From positions 1-64,000 of the forward strand of contig JAJFFC010000014.1 in the NCBI GenBank assembly GCA_021776795.1: a stretch of DNA of 64,000 bases. The letters run 5' to 3'. The translations under genes were made by a program, and so were the position numbers. Below are positions 23,024-33,990 of the stretch, in pieces. Below the pieces are notes generated by a model. It saw nothing but the letters and a program-made list of their open reading frames with translations. It made no database searches and had not been told where the DNA came from. The DNA is from Planctomycetota bacterium. GTDB lineage: Bacteria > Planctomycetota > UBA1135. How positions within the stretch are numbered: position 1 is the stretch's first letter; each line of letters opens with the position of its first letter.

Positions 23024-23051
23024 TTGAAGGAGGGTGGGGGTTGCCTAGAAT
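23024..23051 (+). promoter_or_regulatory. Promoter of the ATP synthase operon
   Basis: TTGAAG (23024-23029), a 16-bp spacer and TAGAAT (23046-23051) match a housekeeping-type promoter. It lies between ndk and the first atp gene, giving a leader of about 100 nt if translation starts at 23158. Confidence 0.6.
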
Positions 23052-23157
23052 GTCGGCCGACTGTCACGAGTCCAACCCCAGTGCAAAAGTCGTCATCGAC
23101 GATTCGGTTCACATGGGAGGACCCGCGACCCCGATCTTTCGTCCAACGGAAGAGTTC

Positions 23158-23451
23158 ATGTCCGCCTCCCGCAAAGCCCCGAAACCTGCCTCAGGCAAGG
23201 CTGCACTGGGGGACATGGCTCAGTTTGGCACCCTCGGCTTCGAGTTCACTGCAGGCATCGCCGTTTTTGGCTTGCTTGGATGGTGGCTCGACGGTCTCGC
23301 CGGTTGGCGGGACTCCTTTCCTTTTCTGCTACTGCTCGGTGTCTTCACCGGGTTAGGCCTCGGCATCTACCGCCTGCAACTGCGCTTGCGCAATCAGGCC
23401 AAGCCCAAAGACGAGGGACCGGAGCCTCCCACTGACGACCACACTGCATGA
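23158..23451 (+). CDS. AtpZ/AtpI-type small membrane protein of the ATP synthase operon
   Basis: The 97-aa product has two transmembrane segments (FEFTAGIAVFGLLGWWLDG and PFLLLLGVFTGLGLGIYRL) with the GWWLDG loop typical of AtpZ/'F0F1 ATPase subunit I' proteins, which help assembly of the c-ring or its ion supply. The ATG at 23158 follows a GGAAGAG sequence; other in-frame starts (23113 or earlier) are possible. The stop overlaps the next gene by ATGA. Confidence 0.75.
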   Translation: MSASRKAPKPASGKAALGDMAQFGTLGFEFTAGIAVFGLLGWWLDGLAGWRDSFPFLLLLGVFTGLGLGIYRLQLRLRNQAKPKDEGPEPPTDDHTA

Positions 23452-23852
23452 TACATTTGCTTCTTGCTCTGGCTGTACTGGGCGCCTTTGTTGCCCTATT
23501 TCTTGATGTGTTTCCTGCCGATTGGCAGGTTCCCATCGCGATTGGCTGGAGTGGGGGCCTGATGGCAGAAGCCTTGCTTTCCGCCAAGCGCCGGCAAGCC
23601 ATGCAAGACGAAGCCTCGAAGCAGGCTTTACTGATGGTGATGGTCTTTGGCTTCCTCGGCCGCCTGACCTTTCTCTTTCTCGGAGCGATCGTCGGAGCTC
23701 TCGCGGACCTCTATCCTGAGGGTCCCTTTCTCGGTGCTGCGCTAGGCGCAATCTTCCTCGGCGAATCTCTCTCCCTCCCTGGCCTCATGCGGTCGCAAGC
23801 TGCAAAGGCCAGGCGGAACGGCTCCTCCGCCGATTCCACCAACCCATCCTGA
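23448..23852 (+). CDS. ATP synthase I-like membrane protein
   Basis: The 134-aa product is mostly membrane helices: LLALAVLGAFVALFLDVF, IAIGWSGGLMAEALL, MVMVFGFLGRLTFLFLGAIVGAL and a fourth near residues 93-110. Its position between the AtpZ-like gene and atpB, and its overlap with the former, point to the AtpI/subunit I-like assembly protein seen there in many atp operons. Sequence similarity is too weak to be firm. Confidence 0.6.
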   Translation: MIHLLLALAVLGAFVALFLDVFPADWQVPIAIGWSGGLMAEALLSAKRRQAMQDEASKQALLMVMVFGFLGRLTFLFLGAIVGALADLYPEGPFLGAALGAIFLGESLSLPGLMRSQAAKARRNGSSADSTNPS

Positions 23853-23855
23853 ATT

Positions 23856-24707
23856 GTGAACCTGTCGCTGTTACATAACCTGTCCCTCGTCTTGGCTGCC
23901 TCTGGCGGTGAAGGCGGCGAGGGTGGTCATGGCAACCCCTTCGACTACCTCTTCGGGCACGTTGTGGCGCAGCCATCGATCTTCGGCATGCACTTGCCAC
24001 AAGTGTTCGGGATGCAGATCTGGAACTTGCAGATCTACCAGCTGCTCGCCATCGTGCTGATGTTCGTGGCGTTCTTTCCGGTACGCCGCGCGATTACCGC
24101 AGGCTCGGGTGGCTTCGTCACCAAGGTCTTTGCCGGTTGGGTGGCTTGGCTCAGGGATGAAGTGGTCTACCCCAACGTCGGTGAGAAAGATGGGCGCAAG
24201 TTGCTGCCTATGTTCCTGTCGTTGTTCTTCTTCATCACCTTCATGAACTTGCTCGGTCTGGTGCCTTATGGCGCAACGGCAACCGCAAGCGTGTTCGTGA
24301 CCGGCGGTCTGGCTCTCATCACCCTTATGGTGATGTTGATTGGCGGCATGGCCGCACAGGGGCCGCTGAAGTTCTGGGTCAACTTGGTGCCTTCGGGCGT
24401 GCCGGGTTACCTGTGGCCGATGCTCTTCCTTCTCGAAGTCATGGGCCTCATCATTAAGCCATTCGCACTCACCATGCGACTCATGGCCAACATGACGGGT
24501 GGCCACTTGGTCATCCTTTCCTTCTTGGGCCTAATGTTCTTCTTTGCCCAAGACAGCACTGCCATCGGCTGGAGCGTTTCCCCGCTCGTCGTCGGAATGT
24601 CGGTGTTCATGATGATCATCGAGGGCTTTGTGGCCCTCCTGCAGGCTTACGTATTCACGTTGTTGTCGGCGATTTTCGTCGGCATGTGCTTGCACCCTGA
24701 CCACTAG
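23856..24707 (+). CDS. atpB: F0F1 ATP synthase subunit a
   Basis: Subunit a forms the proton half-channels against the c-ring. The 283-aa protein has six or so hydrophobic helices and the key helix with the essential Arg (KPFALTMRLMANMTGGH), followed by VALLQAYVFTLLSAIFVGM. The N-terminus includes a Gly/Glu-rich loop (GGEGGEGGHGNPFDYLFGH). GTG at 23856, 3 nt after the previous stop, is the start giving family length. Confidence 0.95.
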   Translation: MNLSLLHNLSLVLAASGGEGGEGGHGNPFDYLFGHVVAQPSIFGMHLPQVFGMQIWNLQIYQLLAIVLMFVAFFPVRRAITAGSGGFVTKVFAGWVAWLRDEVVYPNVGEKDGRKLLPMFLSLFFFITFMNLLGLVPYGATATASVFVTGGLALITLMVMLIGGMAAQGPLKFWVNLVPSGVPGYLWPMLFLLEVMGLIIKPFALTMRLMANMTGGHLVILSFLGLMFFFAQDSTAIGWSVSPLVVGMSVFMMIIEGFVALLQAYVFTLLSAIFVGMCLHPDH

Positions 24708-25001
<294 letters not shown>

Positions 25002-25077
25002 ACCCCTCGGGAAGTGAAGCGTCCGGAGTCGTGGGCAATCCCCTCTGCTCCGGGCGCCTAGTCCCGAACCTGTACTG

Positions 25078-25614
25078 ATGCATACCTTCCTCCTGATGGC
25101 CCCGTCCGGGGAAAACGGTCTCGGCTCCTTGCTGGATGTCGGCATGAGTGGTGCCTTTTGGACACCACTGATTTTCGTCCTGTCGCTGCCCTTCATGTGG
25201 AAGTTCGTGTTCGGCCCCATCTGCCGCGCATTGGAATCCCGTGAACTCGATACGCGTCATGCAGCCGAATCGGCCAAAGCAGACCGCGCCGAGGTCGAGC
25301 GGATGAAGACTGCCATCCAGGAAGACCTGGATGCCGCTCGCCGTGAAGCCGCCAAGCAGGTGGCCGATGCTAAAGCGCGTGCTGCGGATCGTGAAAAAGA
25401 ATTGCTTGCTGCTGCCAAAGACGAAGCAGAGAGAGAGCGCTCCCGTGCCAAAGCTGAGATTGATCAAGCTCTGGGGCAGGCTCGCGAAATCTTGCGGCGC
25501 GAGGCAGTCGAACTTGCTGTTGGCGTGGCCGAAAAGGTCATCCGTCGCGAGTTCTCTGCAAGTGACCAAGAGCGTCTCGTGACTGACTTCGAACAGCAGG
25601 TCAGCAATAACTAG
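25078..25614 (+). CDS. atpF: F0F1 ATP synthase subunit b
   Basis: The 178-aa product has one N-terminal transmembrane helix (FWTPLIFVLSLPFMWKFVF) and a long charged Ala/Glu/Lys/Arg helix (about 50-160) forming the peripheral stalk dimer. It contains no enzymatic motif, as expected. Translation from ATG 25078 adds a short N-terminal segment before the helix. Confidence 0.92.
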   Translation: MHTFLLMAPSGENGLGSLLDVGMSGAFWTPLIFVLSLPFMWKFVFGPICRALESRELDTRHAAESAKADRAEVERMKTAIQEDLDAARREAAKQVADAKARAADREKELLAAAKDEAERERSRAKAEIDQALGQAREILRREAVELAVGVAEKVIRREFSASDQERLVTDFEQQVSNN

Positions 25615-25616
25615 CC

Positions 25617-26171
25617 ATGTCGTCTTCTGCCCATGTCTCGCCGATAGCTCGTCGCTACGGCCGCGCCCTGTTCGACGCCGCCCATGATGGCGGTTCGTTG
25701 AGCGAGGTCCGCGCCGACATGCAACAGTTGGCCAGCGTGTTTGCCGACCCAAGCACGGCTGCGGTGTTGTCCGACCCTCGGGTCGCGCAGCAGCGCAAAG
25801 GAGCTCTGTTGAAGAGCGCCTTCGATGGCAAGCTTCATGCGCACAGCGCCGCTCTTCTCAGTGTTCTTGAAGCGCGGAATCGCCTGGCATTGTTGCCGCA
25901 GATTCCGGCTGCTTTCGAAGAACTCCTAGACCAACACGAAGGACGCCTGCGTGGCGTTCTCGAAACTGCCCGCCCGGTCGACGATGCTGCAAAGCAACGA
26001 CTGGAGCAGGCCCTCAGCACTTCGACCGGCAAGATTGTCCAGCTCGAGACCAATGTGCAAGAGGATCTACTCGGCGGCGTGCGCGTCACGCTTGCCGGCA
26101 CCCGCTTCGACGGCAGCGCGCGAGGCCGCCTCGAAAAGCTCCAACTACGCCTCGCCTCCGTGGAGCTCTAA
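25617..26171 (+). CDS. atpH: F0F1 ATP synthase subunit delta
   Basis: The 184-aa protein connects the peripheral stalk to the F1 head. It shows the family pattern IARRYGRALFDAA at the N-terminus, a helical bundle, and a C-terminal beta/alpha part with LETNVQEDLLGGVRVTLAGT, corresponding to the conserved DPxLIGG-type region. The start is 2 nt after the atpF stop. Confidence 0.93.
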   Translation: MSSSAHVSPIARRYGRALFDAAHDGGSLSEVRADMQQLASVFADPSTAAVLSDPRVAQQRKGALLKSAFDGKLHAHSAALLSVLEARNRLALLPQIPAAFEELLDQHEGRLRGVLETARPVDDAAKQRLEQALSTSTGKIVQLETNVQEDLLGGVRVTLAGTRFDGSARGRLEKLQLRLASVEL

Positions 26172-26207
26172 AGCTCATCCCACACGGCTAGATCATCCCG
26201 AATCAGC

Positions 26208-27782
26208 ATGGAACTGCAACCATCAGAAGTCACTTCGATCCTCAAGAAGGAAATCGAAAGTTTTCAGGCCGGAGCCTCGACCGAGCAAGTCGGTCAGGTC
26301 CTGCAGGTGGGCGACGGCGTCGCTCGCGTGTATGGCCTGGACAACTGCATGATGTCCGAGCTCGTCGAATTCCCCGGCGGGGCAATGGGCATGGCCCTGA
26401 ACCTCGAAGAGGACAACGTCGGCTGCGTACTTCTTGGTAACGCTGCGGCGGTCAAAGAAGGCGATATCGTCAAAAGCTCGGGACGCATTATCTCGGTCCC
26501 GACTGGTCCCGCACTGCTCGGTCGTGTGGTCGACGCCCTTGGTGTCCCGCAAGACGGCAAAGGCCCGCTCAACACCACCGACGACGACCTGCGCCCGATT
26601 GAGCAAGACGCTCCCTCTGTGGTAGAGCGCACCCCAGTGTGCGAGCCCATGGCTACTGGTCTCAAGGCGATTGACGCCATGATTCCTGTCGGTCGCGGTC
26701 AGCGCGAACTGGTGATTGGTGACCGTCAGACGGGCAAGACTGCCATCGCGATTGACGCCATCATTAACCAGAAGTCAACTGGCGGGGGAGACCCCGACAA
26801 TCAGGACCAGGTCATCTGTGTCTATGTTGCAATTGGTCAGAAGCAGTCCACCGTGGTGGATGTGCAGCGCAAGTTAGACGAGGCAGGTGCTTCGCCTTAC
26901 ACCATCATCGTCAACGCTTCGGCTTCGGAAGAAGCCGCCATGCAGTTCATCGCGCCGTACTCCGGCACGGCGATGGCAGAGCGTTTCCGTGACGCAGGCC
27001 GCCACGTCCTGGTCATCTACGATGACCTCACCAAGCAGGCTTACGCCTACCGCCAAGTGATGTTGCTCTTGCGCCGCCCACCAGGTCGTGAGGCCTACCC
27101 CGGCGACGTCTTCAACCTGCACTCACGCCTGCTTGAGCGTTCGGCCAAGTTGGCGAACAACGCCCCCGAGATTAACCCAGAGAAGTACTCGGCTGGCGGA
27201 GGTTCGATCACCTCGCTGCCAATCATCGAAACCCAAGAGGGCGATGTTTCGGCATACATCCCGACCAACGTGATTTCGATTACCGACGGCCAAATCTTCC
27301 TCGAGTCTGACTTGTTCAACTCGGGTGTGCGTCCAGGCGTAAACGTAGGAATCTCGGTATCGCGTGTGGGTGGTTCGGCACAAACCCCTGCCATGAAGAA
27401 GGTCGCCGGTGGTCTGCGCATCAACCTCGCCCAATACCGCGAGCTAGAAGCCTTCGCACAGTTCGGTTCGGACCTCGATGCCGCCACACAGCAATCGCTC
27501 AACCGTGGTGCTCGTCTGGTAGAGCTCCTCAAGCAGGGCCAGTATCAGCCGCTTGAAAACGCCGACCAGATTGTTTCGATCTTTGCCGGTACTTCAGGCA
27601 AGCTCGACGAGGTCGCGGTCCACTCTGTGCCAGAGTTTGCTTTGGGCTTCATCGAATACATGAAGAGCAACCACCCCGATGTCATGACCGAACTCAACGG
27701 TTGGGACACGAAGTGGAGCGATGAGCTCGCCGCTACGGTTGGCGACGCTTGCGATACCTTCAAAACTCAGTTCGTCGGCTAA
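26208..27782 (+). CDS. atpA: F0F1 ATP synthase subunit alpha
   Basis: The 524-aa non-catalytic F1 subunit has the beta-barrel N-terminus ([14 protein letters not shown]), the P-loop GDRQTGKTA, the [12 protein letters not shown] strand and [20 protein letters not shown]. The signature [20 protein letters not shown] and the C-terminal helical domain are complete. Length and start at ATG 26208 ([16 protein letters not shown]) fit the family. Confidence 0.97.
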   Translation: MELQPSEVTSILKKEIESFQAGASTEQVGQVLQVGDGVARVYGLDNCMMSELVEFPGGAMGMALNLEEDNVGCVLLGNAAAVKEGDIVKSSGRIISVPTGPALLGRVVDALGVPQDGKGPLNTTDDDLRPIEQDAPSVVERTPVCEPMATGLKAIDAMIPVGRGQRELVIGDRQTGKTAIAIDAIINQKSTGGGDPDNQDQVICVYVAIGQKQSTVVDVQRKLDEAGASPYTIIVNASASEEAAMQFIAPYSGTAMAERFRDAGRHVLVIYDDLTKQAYAYRQVMLLLRRPPGREAYPGDVFNLHSRLLERSAKLANNAPEINPEKYSAGGGSITSLPIIETQEGDVSAYIPTNVISITDGQIFLESDLFNSGVRPGVNVGISVSRVGGSAQTPAMKKVAGGLRINLAQYRELEAFAQFGSDLDAATQQSLNRGARLVELLKQGQYQPLENADQIVSIFAGTSGKLDEVAVHSVPEFALGFIEYMKSNHPDVMTELNGWDTKWSDELAATVGDACDTFKTQFVG

Positions 27783-27797
27783 ACACGGAAAGAAACC

Positions 27798-30114
<2,317 letters not shown>

Positions 30115-30142
30115 TCTTCGTTCTCAGACCACGTTTTTCGGC

Positions 30143-30148
30143 TAGAAT
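30143..30148 (+). promoter_or_regulatory. -10-like TAGAAT between atpD and atpC
   Basis: TAGAAT lies 20 nt before the atpC ATG, in a 54-nt gap that is wide for this operon. It may be an internal promoter adding transcripts for atpC, aspS and downstream genes. No good -35 is seen. Confidence 0.3.
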
Positions 30149-30168
30149 CACAGCAAGCTTTTCTACGA

Positions 30169-30588
30169 ATGGCCACTGATACCTCCTTACTCACCCTCCG
30201 CATCGTCACCCCTGAAAAGGTGGTGGTGGAGATGGCTGCTCGCTCCGTGCGAGTGCCCGGTGAAGACGGCTCCTTCGGCGTCCTGCCGCGTCACGCCACC
30301 ATGGTGGCGCTGACCGATAGCGGCGTGCTGCATGTCCAAGGGGAATCGGGCCAAGAACAGTTGTTTTTGATTCACGACGGGTTTGCCGAAGTGCGGGATA
30401 ATGTGGTGACGATTCTGTCTCGCTCGGCCGAACTTCCCGATCAAATTGATCTGGAACGTGCCCAGCAGGCGGCCGAACGTGCACGGGATTACATGCGCGG
30501 TCAGGTTGCCGATGTCGATATGGTGCGGGCCACGGCGGCCCTACGCCGAGCTCTGTTGCGCGAGAAGTTGGCGCGTCGTTCTCGATGA
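30169..30588 (+). CDS. atpC: F0F1 ATP synthase subunit epsilon
   Basis: The 139-aa protein has the beta-sandwich with RIVTPEKVVVEM, the GEDGSFGVLPRHATMVA motif and a C-terminal helical hairpin, characteristic of epsilon. It inhibits or regulates F1. Its stop overlaps the aspS start (ATGA), linking the atp operon to a translation gene set. Confidence 0.94.
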   Translation: MATDTSLLTLRIVTPEKVVVEMAARSVRVPGEDGSFGVLPRHATMVALTDSGVLHVQGESGQEQLFLIHDGFAEVRDNVVTILSRSAELPDQIDLERAQQAAERARDYMRGQVADVDMVRATAALRRALLREKLARRSR

Positions 30589-32426
30589 GTCAATCCGCCG
30601 CTTGGCGGACCCATGCTTGTGGGGAACTGCGAGCAGAGCACATCGGTCAAGAGGTCACGCTTGCCGGGTGGGTAGCTAATCGTCGCGATCATGGCGTCGT
30701 GTCTTTCGTCGACTTGCGTGACCGTTGGGGGTTGCTGCAACTGGTCGCCGATGAAGACGCCCCCCAAACTGGACACGAAGGTCTGCAGGGATTGCATCCA
30801 GAAGACGTCATCCAGGTGCAGGGAGTGGTACGCGCGCGCGCCGAGGGCCAGAGCAATGCTGACCGCGCCACCGGCGAAGTCGAGCTCTTGGTTTCCGCCG
30901 TCACAGTGATTTCGCGGGCGGCACGCTTGCCTTTCGAAATTGCCGAGCACATCGATGTGCCCGAAGACATGCTCCTGCGCTTCCGCTACCTGGACATGCG
31001 CCGGAAGCCGTTGAAGACTGCTCTTGAGCGGCGCACCCAAGCCAATCACCTCATCCGTCAGGCCCTGGTCGACGAAGAGTTCGTCGAGGTCGAAACGCCG
31101 ATGCTCACCCGCTCCACCCCAGAAGGTGCCCGGGATTATTTAGTACCGAGTCGCGTTCGCCAAGGTAGCTGGTATGCCTTGCCGCAATCCCCGCAAATCT
31201 TCAAGCAGCTGTGCATGGTGGGGGGGCTGGATCGCTACTTCCAAATCGCGCGTTGCATGCGCGATGAAGATCTCCGTGCCGACCGCCAGCCCGAATTCAC
31301 ACAACTCGACATGGAGATGTCCTTCGTCGACGAAGAAGACGTCTACGCTTTGGTTGAGCGTGTCATGGCCTCGTTGTGGAAGGGCCTTGGCCGCGACGAG
31401 CTTCAGCTGCCCTTGGAGCGCATGCCCCACGCCGATGCGATTCGGCGCTTTGCCAGTGACAAGCCCGACTTGCGCAACCCGATTGAGATCGTCGATTTGG
31501 CAGCACAAGGTGGCACACTTGGCTTTGTCGTGTTCGACAAGGTGCTCGAAGGTGGGGGCTATGTCCGCGGCATTCGTGTTCCTGGAGGCGCTTCCCTGTC
31601 GCGCAAACAAATCGACAGCATCGAACAAGCCGCTAAAGACGCCGGAGCGGGTGGTGCCGCCTGGTGCAAGGTTGCGACCGATGGTCCTAGCGGCCCCCTC
31701 TCGCGCTTCTTAAAGGCGGCCGAGGGCGATGCTCCCGTCGATTGCCCCGTCGGCATTGCCGGTTTGAGCGTGGCTGGCGCTGCCTTCCTGCGCGAACTCG
31801 AAGCCCTTCCGGGAGATTTGGTGGTCACCATCGCCGATCAACCGCGTCGCGCCCTGGTCGCGCTCAATGCGATTCGTCGGCGCGCTGGTGACCTGATGGA
31901 TTTGACTGGGGGGCCCGACCGCTTGGTCTGGATTACCGAGTTCCCACTGTTCGAACAAGACGACGACGGCGGCTTCCACCCGGCACACCATCCCTTCACT
32001 GCTCCGGTGAGTGAAGACCTTGCGCTTCTCGAAGACGAAAGTGCCAAAGACCGCGTGCGCTCCCGCGCCTATGACCTCGTGCTGAATGGTACCGAGTTAG
32101 GTAGCGGTTCCGTGCGGATTCACCAGCGCGACATTCAGCAGAAGCTGTTTGCTGCCATCGGCCTCTCGCCCGAGGTCGCCGAGGAGCGTTTCCGCTTCTT
32201 ACTTGAAGCCTTCCGTTACGGCGCACCGCCGCACGCAGGCTTTGCCATCGGTCTCGACCGCCTCTACGGACTGTTGTTCGAAGTGGCCTCGATTCGCGAT
32301 GTCATTGCATTCCCCAAGACAGCCACGGCAACGTGCCCCCTGACGGGCGCACCTTCCATGGTCGACGCTGCTCAGCTCGAAGAGCTTGGCATTGTTCAAT
32401 CCGTCCCTTCCGAAACCACAACTTAA
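30585..32426 (+). CDS. aspS: Aspartate-tRNA ligase
   Basis: The 613-aa class II synthetase has an N-terminal OB anticodon-binding domain (VTLAGWVANRRDHG, FVDLRDRWG), motif 1 region (LRFRYLDMRRKPL), motif 2 (CMRDEDLRADRQPEFTQLD), the bacterial GAD insertion (about 290-420) and motif 3 (GFAIGLDRLYGLL). It charges tRNA-Asp, or also tRNA-Asn if non-discriminating; sequence alone does not decide. It overlaps atpC, and infC begins a few bases after its stop in the same reading frame. Confidence 0.95.
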   Translation: MSQSAAWRTHACGELRAEHIGQEVTLAGWVANRRDHGVVSFVDLRDRWGLLQLVADEDAPQTGHEGLQGLHPEDVIQVQGVVRARAEGQSNADRATGEVELLVSAVTVISRAARLPFEIAEHIDVPEDMLLRFRYLDMRRKPLKTALERRTQANHLIRQALVDEEFVEVETPMLTRSTPEGARDYLVPSRVRQGSWYALPQSPQIFKQLCMVGGLDRYFQIARCMRDEDLRADRQPEFTQLDMEMSFVDEEDVYALVERVMASLWKGLGRDELQLPLERMPHADAIRRFASDKPDLRNPIEIVDLAAQGGTLGFVVFDKVLEGGGYVRGIRVPGGASLSRKQIDSIEQAAKDAGAGGAAWCKVATDGPSGPLSRFLKAAEGDAPVDCPVGIAGLSVAGAAFLRELEALPGDLVVTIADQPRRALVALNAIRRRAGDLMDLTGGPDRLVWITEFPLFEQDDDGGFHPAHHPFTAPVSEDLALLEDESAKDRVRSRAYDLVLNGTELGSGSVRIHQRDIQQKLFAAIGLSPEVAEERFRFLLEAFRYGAPPHAGFAIGLDRLYGLLFEVASIRDVIAFPKTATATCPLTGAPSMVDAAQLEELGIVQSVPSETTT

Positions 32427-32430
32427 TCCC

Positions 32431-32434
32431 GAGG
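32431..32434 (+). promoter_or_regulatory. Possible ribosome binding site for infC
   Basis: GAGG is 7 nt upstream of an ATC codon at 32442, and only 1 nt from an in-frame ATT at 32436. This spacing favours ATC as the infC start. Confidence 0.45.
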
Positions 32435-32441
32435 CATTCCC

Positions 32442-33260
32442 ATCGCAGGTCGCAGACGTCGCTACGCTCCACCCGAAAAGGAGAAATACAGAGTCAATCG
32501 TCGAATCCGTATTCGTGAGGTATTCCTCATTGACGCGGAAGGAACCCAAATTGGTCCCACACCGACAGCAAAAGCTCTGCGGATGGCAGAAGATGCCGGC
32601 TTAGATTTGGTTGAAGTGGCCCCGAACTCGCGCCCTCCGGTGTGCAAGATTCTGGATTACGGTCGCTTCAAGTACGAACAGAAGAAAAAGACCAAGGGTA
32701 AGCCCAAGTCACAAGCTTCGGTTCTGAAGGAAGTGCGGGTACGTCCGAAGATTGACGTGCATGACCTCGAAATCAAGATTCGCAAGGCGCGGGAGTTCTT
32801 GGACTCCGGTCATAAGGTGCAGGTCACTTGTTTGTTCCGCGGTCGCGAAATGGCCTACCAGAACATCGGCCGTCAGGTCATGTTGAAGGTGGCGCGCGAA
32901 CTCGAGGACGTTGCCAAGATCGAGCGAGACCCCAGCATGGAAGGCCGGCGCATGAACTTGCTGCTGGGCCGTCGTGCTCCAGGCACTGGGCCCAAGCCCA
33001 CTGCCGAGGGCAAGGATCAGTCCGCCACCGCTGAGTCTGTACTACCTAAGACCACTTTGCGCCGTACTCTGGGCGCCATTCCTCGGCCCACCATTGCCGA
33101 CGACGAATTCGCCGACCTGCCCTCGGTGCCTGCCAAGCCGGTAGAAGGCGAAGATGCTCCCGAGGCTGAGGCCTCACCGGTGCCAGATCGTGCCCCGGAA
33201 AGTGCCTCAGAAAGTGCTCCAGAAGCAGAAAACGACAAGGATTCTCCTAAGGAGTCCTAA
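32442..33260 (+). CDS. infC: Translation initiation factor IF-3 (non-AUG start)
   Basis: IF3 binds the 30S subunit and checks initiation codons. The conserved N-terminal domain (VNRRIRIREVFLIDAEG, AEDAGLDLVEVAP, PPVCKILDYGRFKYE) starts well upstream of the first in-frame ATG (32583). Between the in-frame aspS stop and that ATG only ATT (32436) and ATC (32442, 7 nt after GAGG) are plausible starts. This fits the known use of rare AUU-type starts for infC autoregulation. From ATC the protein is 272 aa; the C-domain ends near MEGRRMNLLLGRR and is followed by a roughly 95-residue Ala/Glu/Pro-rich acidic tail that typical IF3 lacks. Confidence 0.93.
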   Translation: MAGRRRRYAPPEKEKYRVNRRIRIREVFLIDAEGTQIGPTPTAKALRMAEDAGLDLVEVAPNSRPPVCKILDYGRFKYEQKKKTKGKPKSQASVLKEVRVRPKIDVHDLEIKIRKAREFLDSGHKVQVTCLFRGREMAYQNIGRQVMLKVARELEDVAKIERDPSMEGRRMNLLLGRRAPGTGPKPTAEGKDQSATAESVLPKTTLRRTLGAIPRPTIADDEFADLPSVPAKPVEGEDAPEAEASPVPDRAPESASESAPEAENDKDSPKES

Positions 33261-33270
33261 GTCATCCCAC

Positions 33271-33301
33271 TTGGGGCTTTCGGACCTCCGAATGGCCCCA
33301 A
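33271..33301 (+). terminator. Hairpin between infC and rpmI
   Basis: TTGGGGC (33271-33277) pairs with GCCCCAA (33295-33301), and TTCGG (33279-33283) with CCGAA (33288-33292). No T-run follows. It may end or attenuate the upstream transcript before the rpmI promoter. Confidence 0.6.
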
Positions 33302-33306
33302 ACACC

Positions 33307-33335
33307 TTGACCCCTGTCGCGGGGTTAGGTATCCT
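33307..33335 (+). promoter_or_regulatory. Strong housekeeping promoter for rpmI-rplT
   Basis: TTGACC (33307-33312), a spacer of exactly 17 bp, then TATCCT (33330-33335). It is the best -35/-10 pair seen in the window. It separates rpmI and downstream genes from infC. Confidence 0.7.
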
Positions 33336-33366
33336 TTGCGACCCATTTCGTTTGGCCCTAAGCCAC

Positions 33367-33371
33367 AGGAG
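33367..33371 (+). promoter_or_regulatory. Shine-Dalgarno for rpmI
   Basis: AGGAG lies 5 nt before GTG 33377 and decides this start. Confidence 0.7.
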
Positions 33372-33376
33372 AAACT

Positions 33377-33571
33377 GTGCCCAAGCAAAAAAGCAGAAAA
33401 GCCGTCACCAAGCGGTTCAAATTGACCAAAAACGGCAAAGTAATTCGCCGTCACCAAATGACCGGCCACTTCATGTGCGCCAAGTCTTCCAAGCGTCGTC
33501 GTAACTTGCGTCGCAGCGCGGTCGTCCCTGGCGGCATCGCGGATAACCTTGCCAAGCTGTTGCACAACTAG
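33377..33571 (+). CDS. rpmI: 50S ribosomal protein L35
   Basis: This 64-aa basic protein starts at GTG 33377 (PKQKSRKAVTKRFKLTKNGK) and keeps the L35 pattern with KRRRNLR and a hydrophobic end. Its position between infC and rplT is the conserved bacterial order. It has its own promoter and AGGAG site. Confidence 0.95.
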   Translation: MPKQKSRKAVTKRFKLTKNGKVIRRHQMTGHFMCAKSSKRRRNLRRSAVVPGGIADNLAKLLHN

Positions 33572-33620
33572 GCTTTTCGCCCTGTTTCAGCTGTCATTCT
33601 GATCAATTTAGAACCGTACC

Positions 33621-33977
33621 ATGACTAGAGCCCGTCAAGTAGTTCCCCGCGTTCGCCGCCGTAAGCGCCTCATGCGCCGTGCCAGTGGCTTCTGGGGAGC
33701 CCGCCATCGTCTTCTTCGCACCGTCAAGGAGACTCTCCTGCGTTCCGGCAATTTCGCTTTCCGTGACCGTCGTGTCCGGAAGCGCGAGTTCCGCAAACTG
33801 TGGATCCAACGCATCAACGCCGCCGCACGGATGAACGACCTTACCTACAGCCGTTTGATTTACGGCATGAAGAAGGCAGACATCCAGATCGACCGTAAGG
33901 CCCTTTCTGAATTGGCCTTCCACGATCCGGCCGCTTTCACCGCGGTCGCCGATAAGGCTCGCGCCGCTCTCGCCTGA
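33621..33977 (+). CDS. rplT: 50S ribosomal protein L20
   Basis: The 118-aa protein binds 23S rRNA early in 50S assembly. The N-terminal arm (VPRVRRRKRLMRRASGFWGARH) and the globular part (FRDRRVRKREFRKLWIQRIN) match L20. In many bacteria L20 represses its own operon; no such RNA site was identified here. Confidence 0.95.
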   Translation: MTRARQVVPRVRRRKRLMRRASGFWGARHRLLRTVKETLLRSGNFAFRDRRVRKREFRKLWIQRINAAARMNDLTYSRLIYGMKKADIQIDRKALSELAFHDPAAFTAVADKARAALA

Positions 33978-33990
33978 GTCGCTTTCAGCC

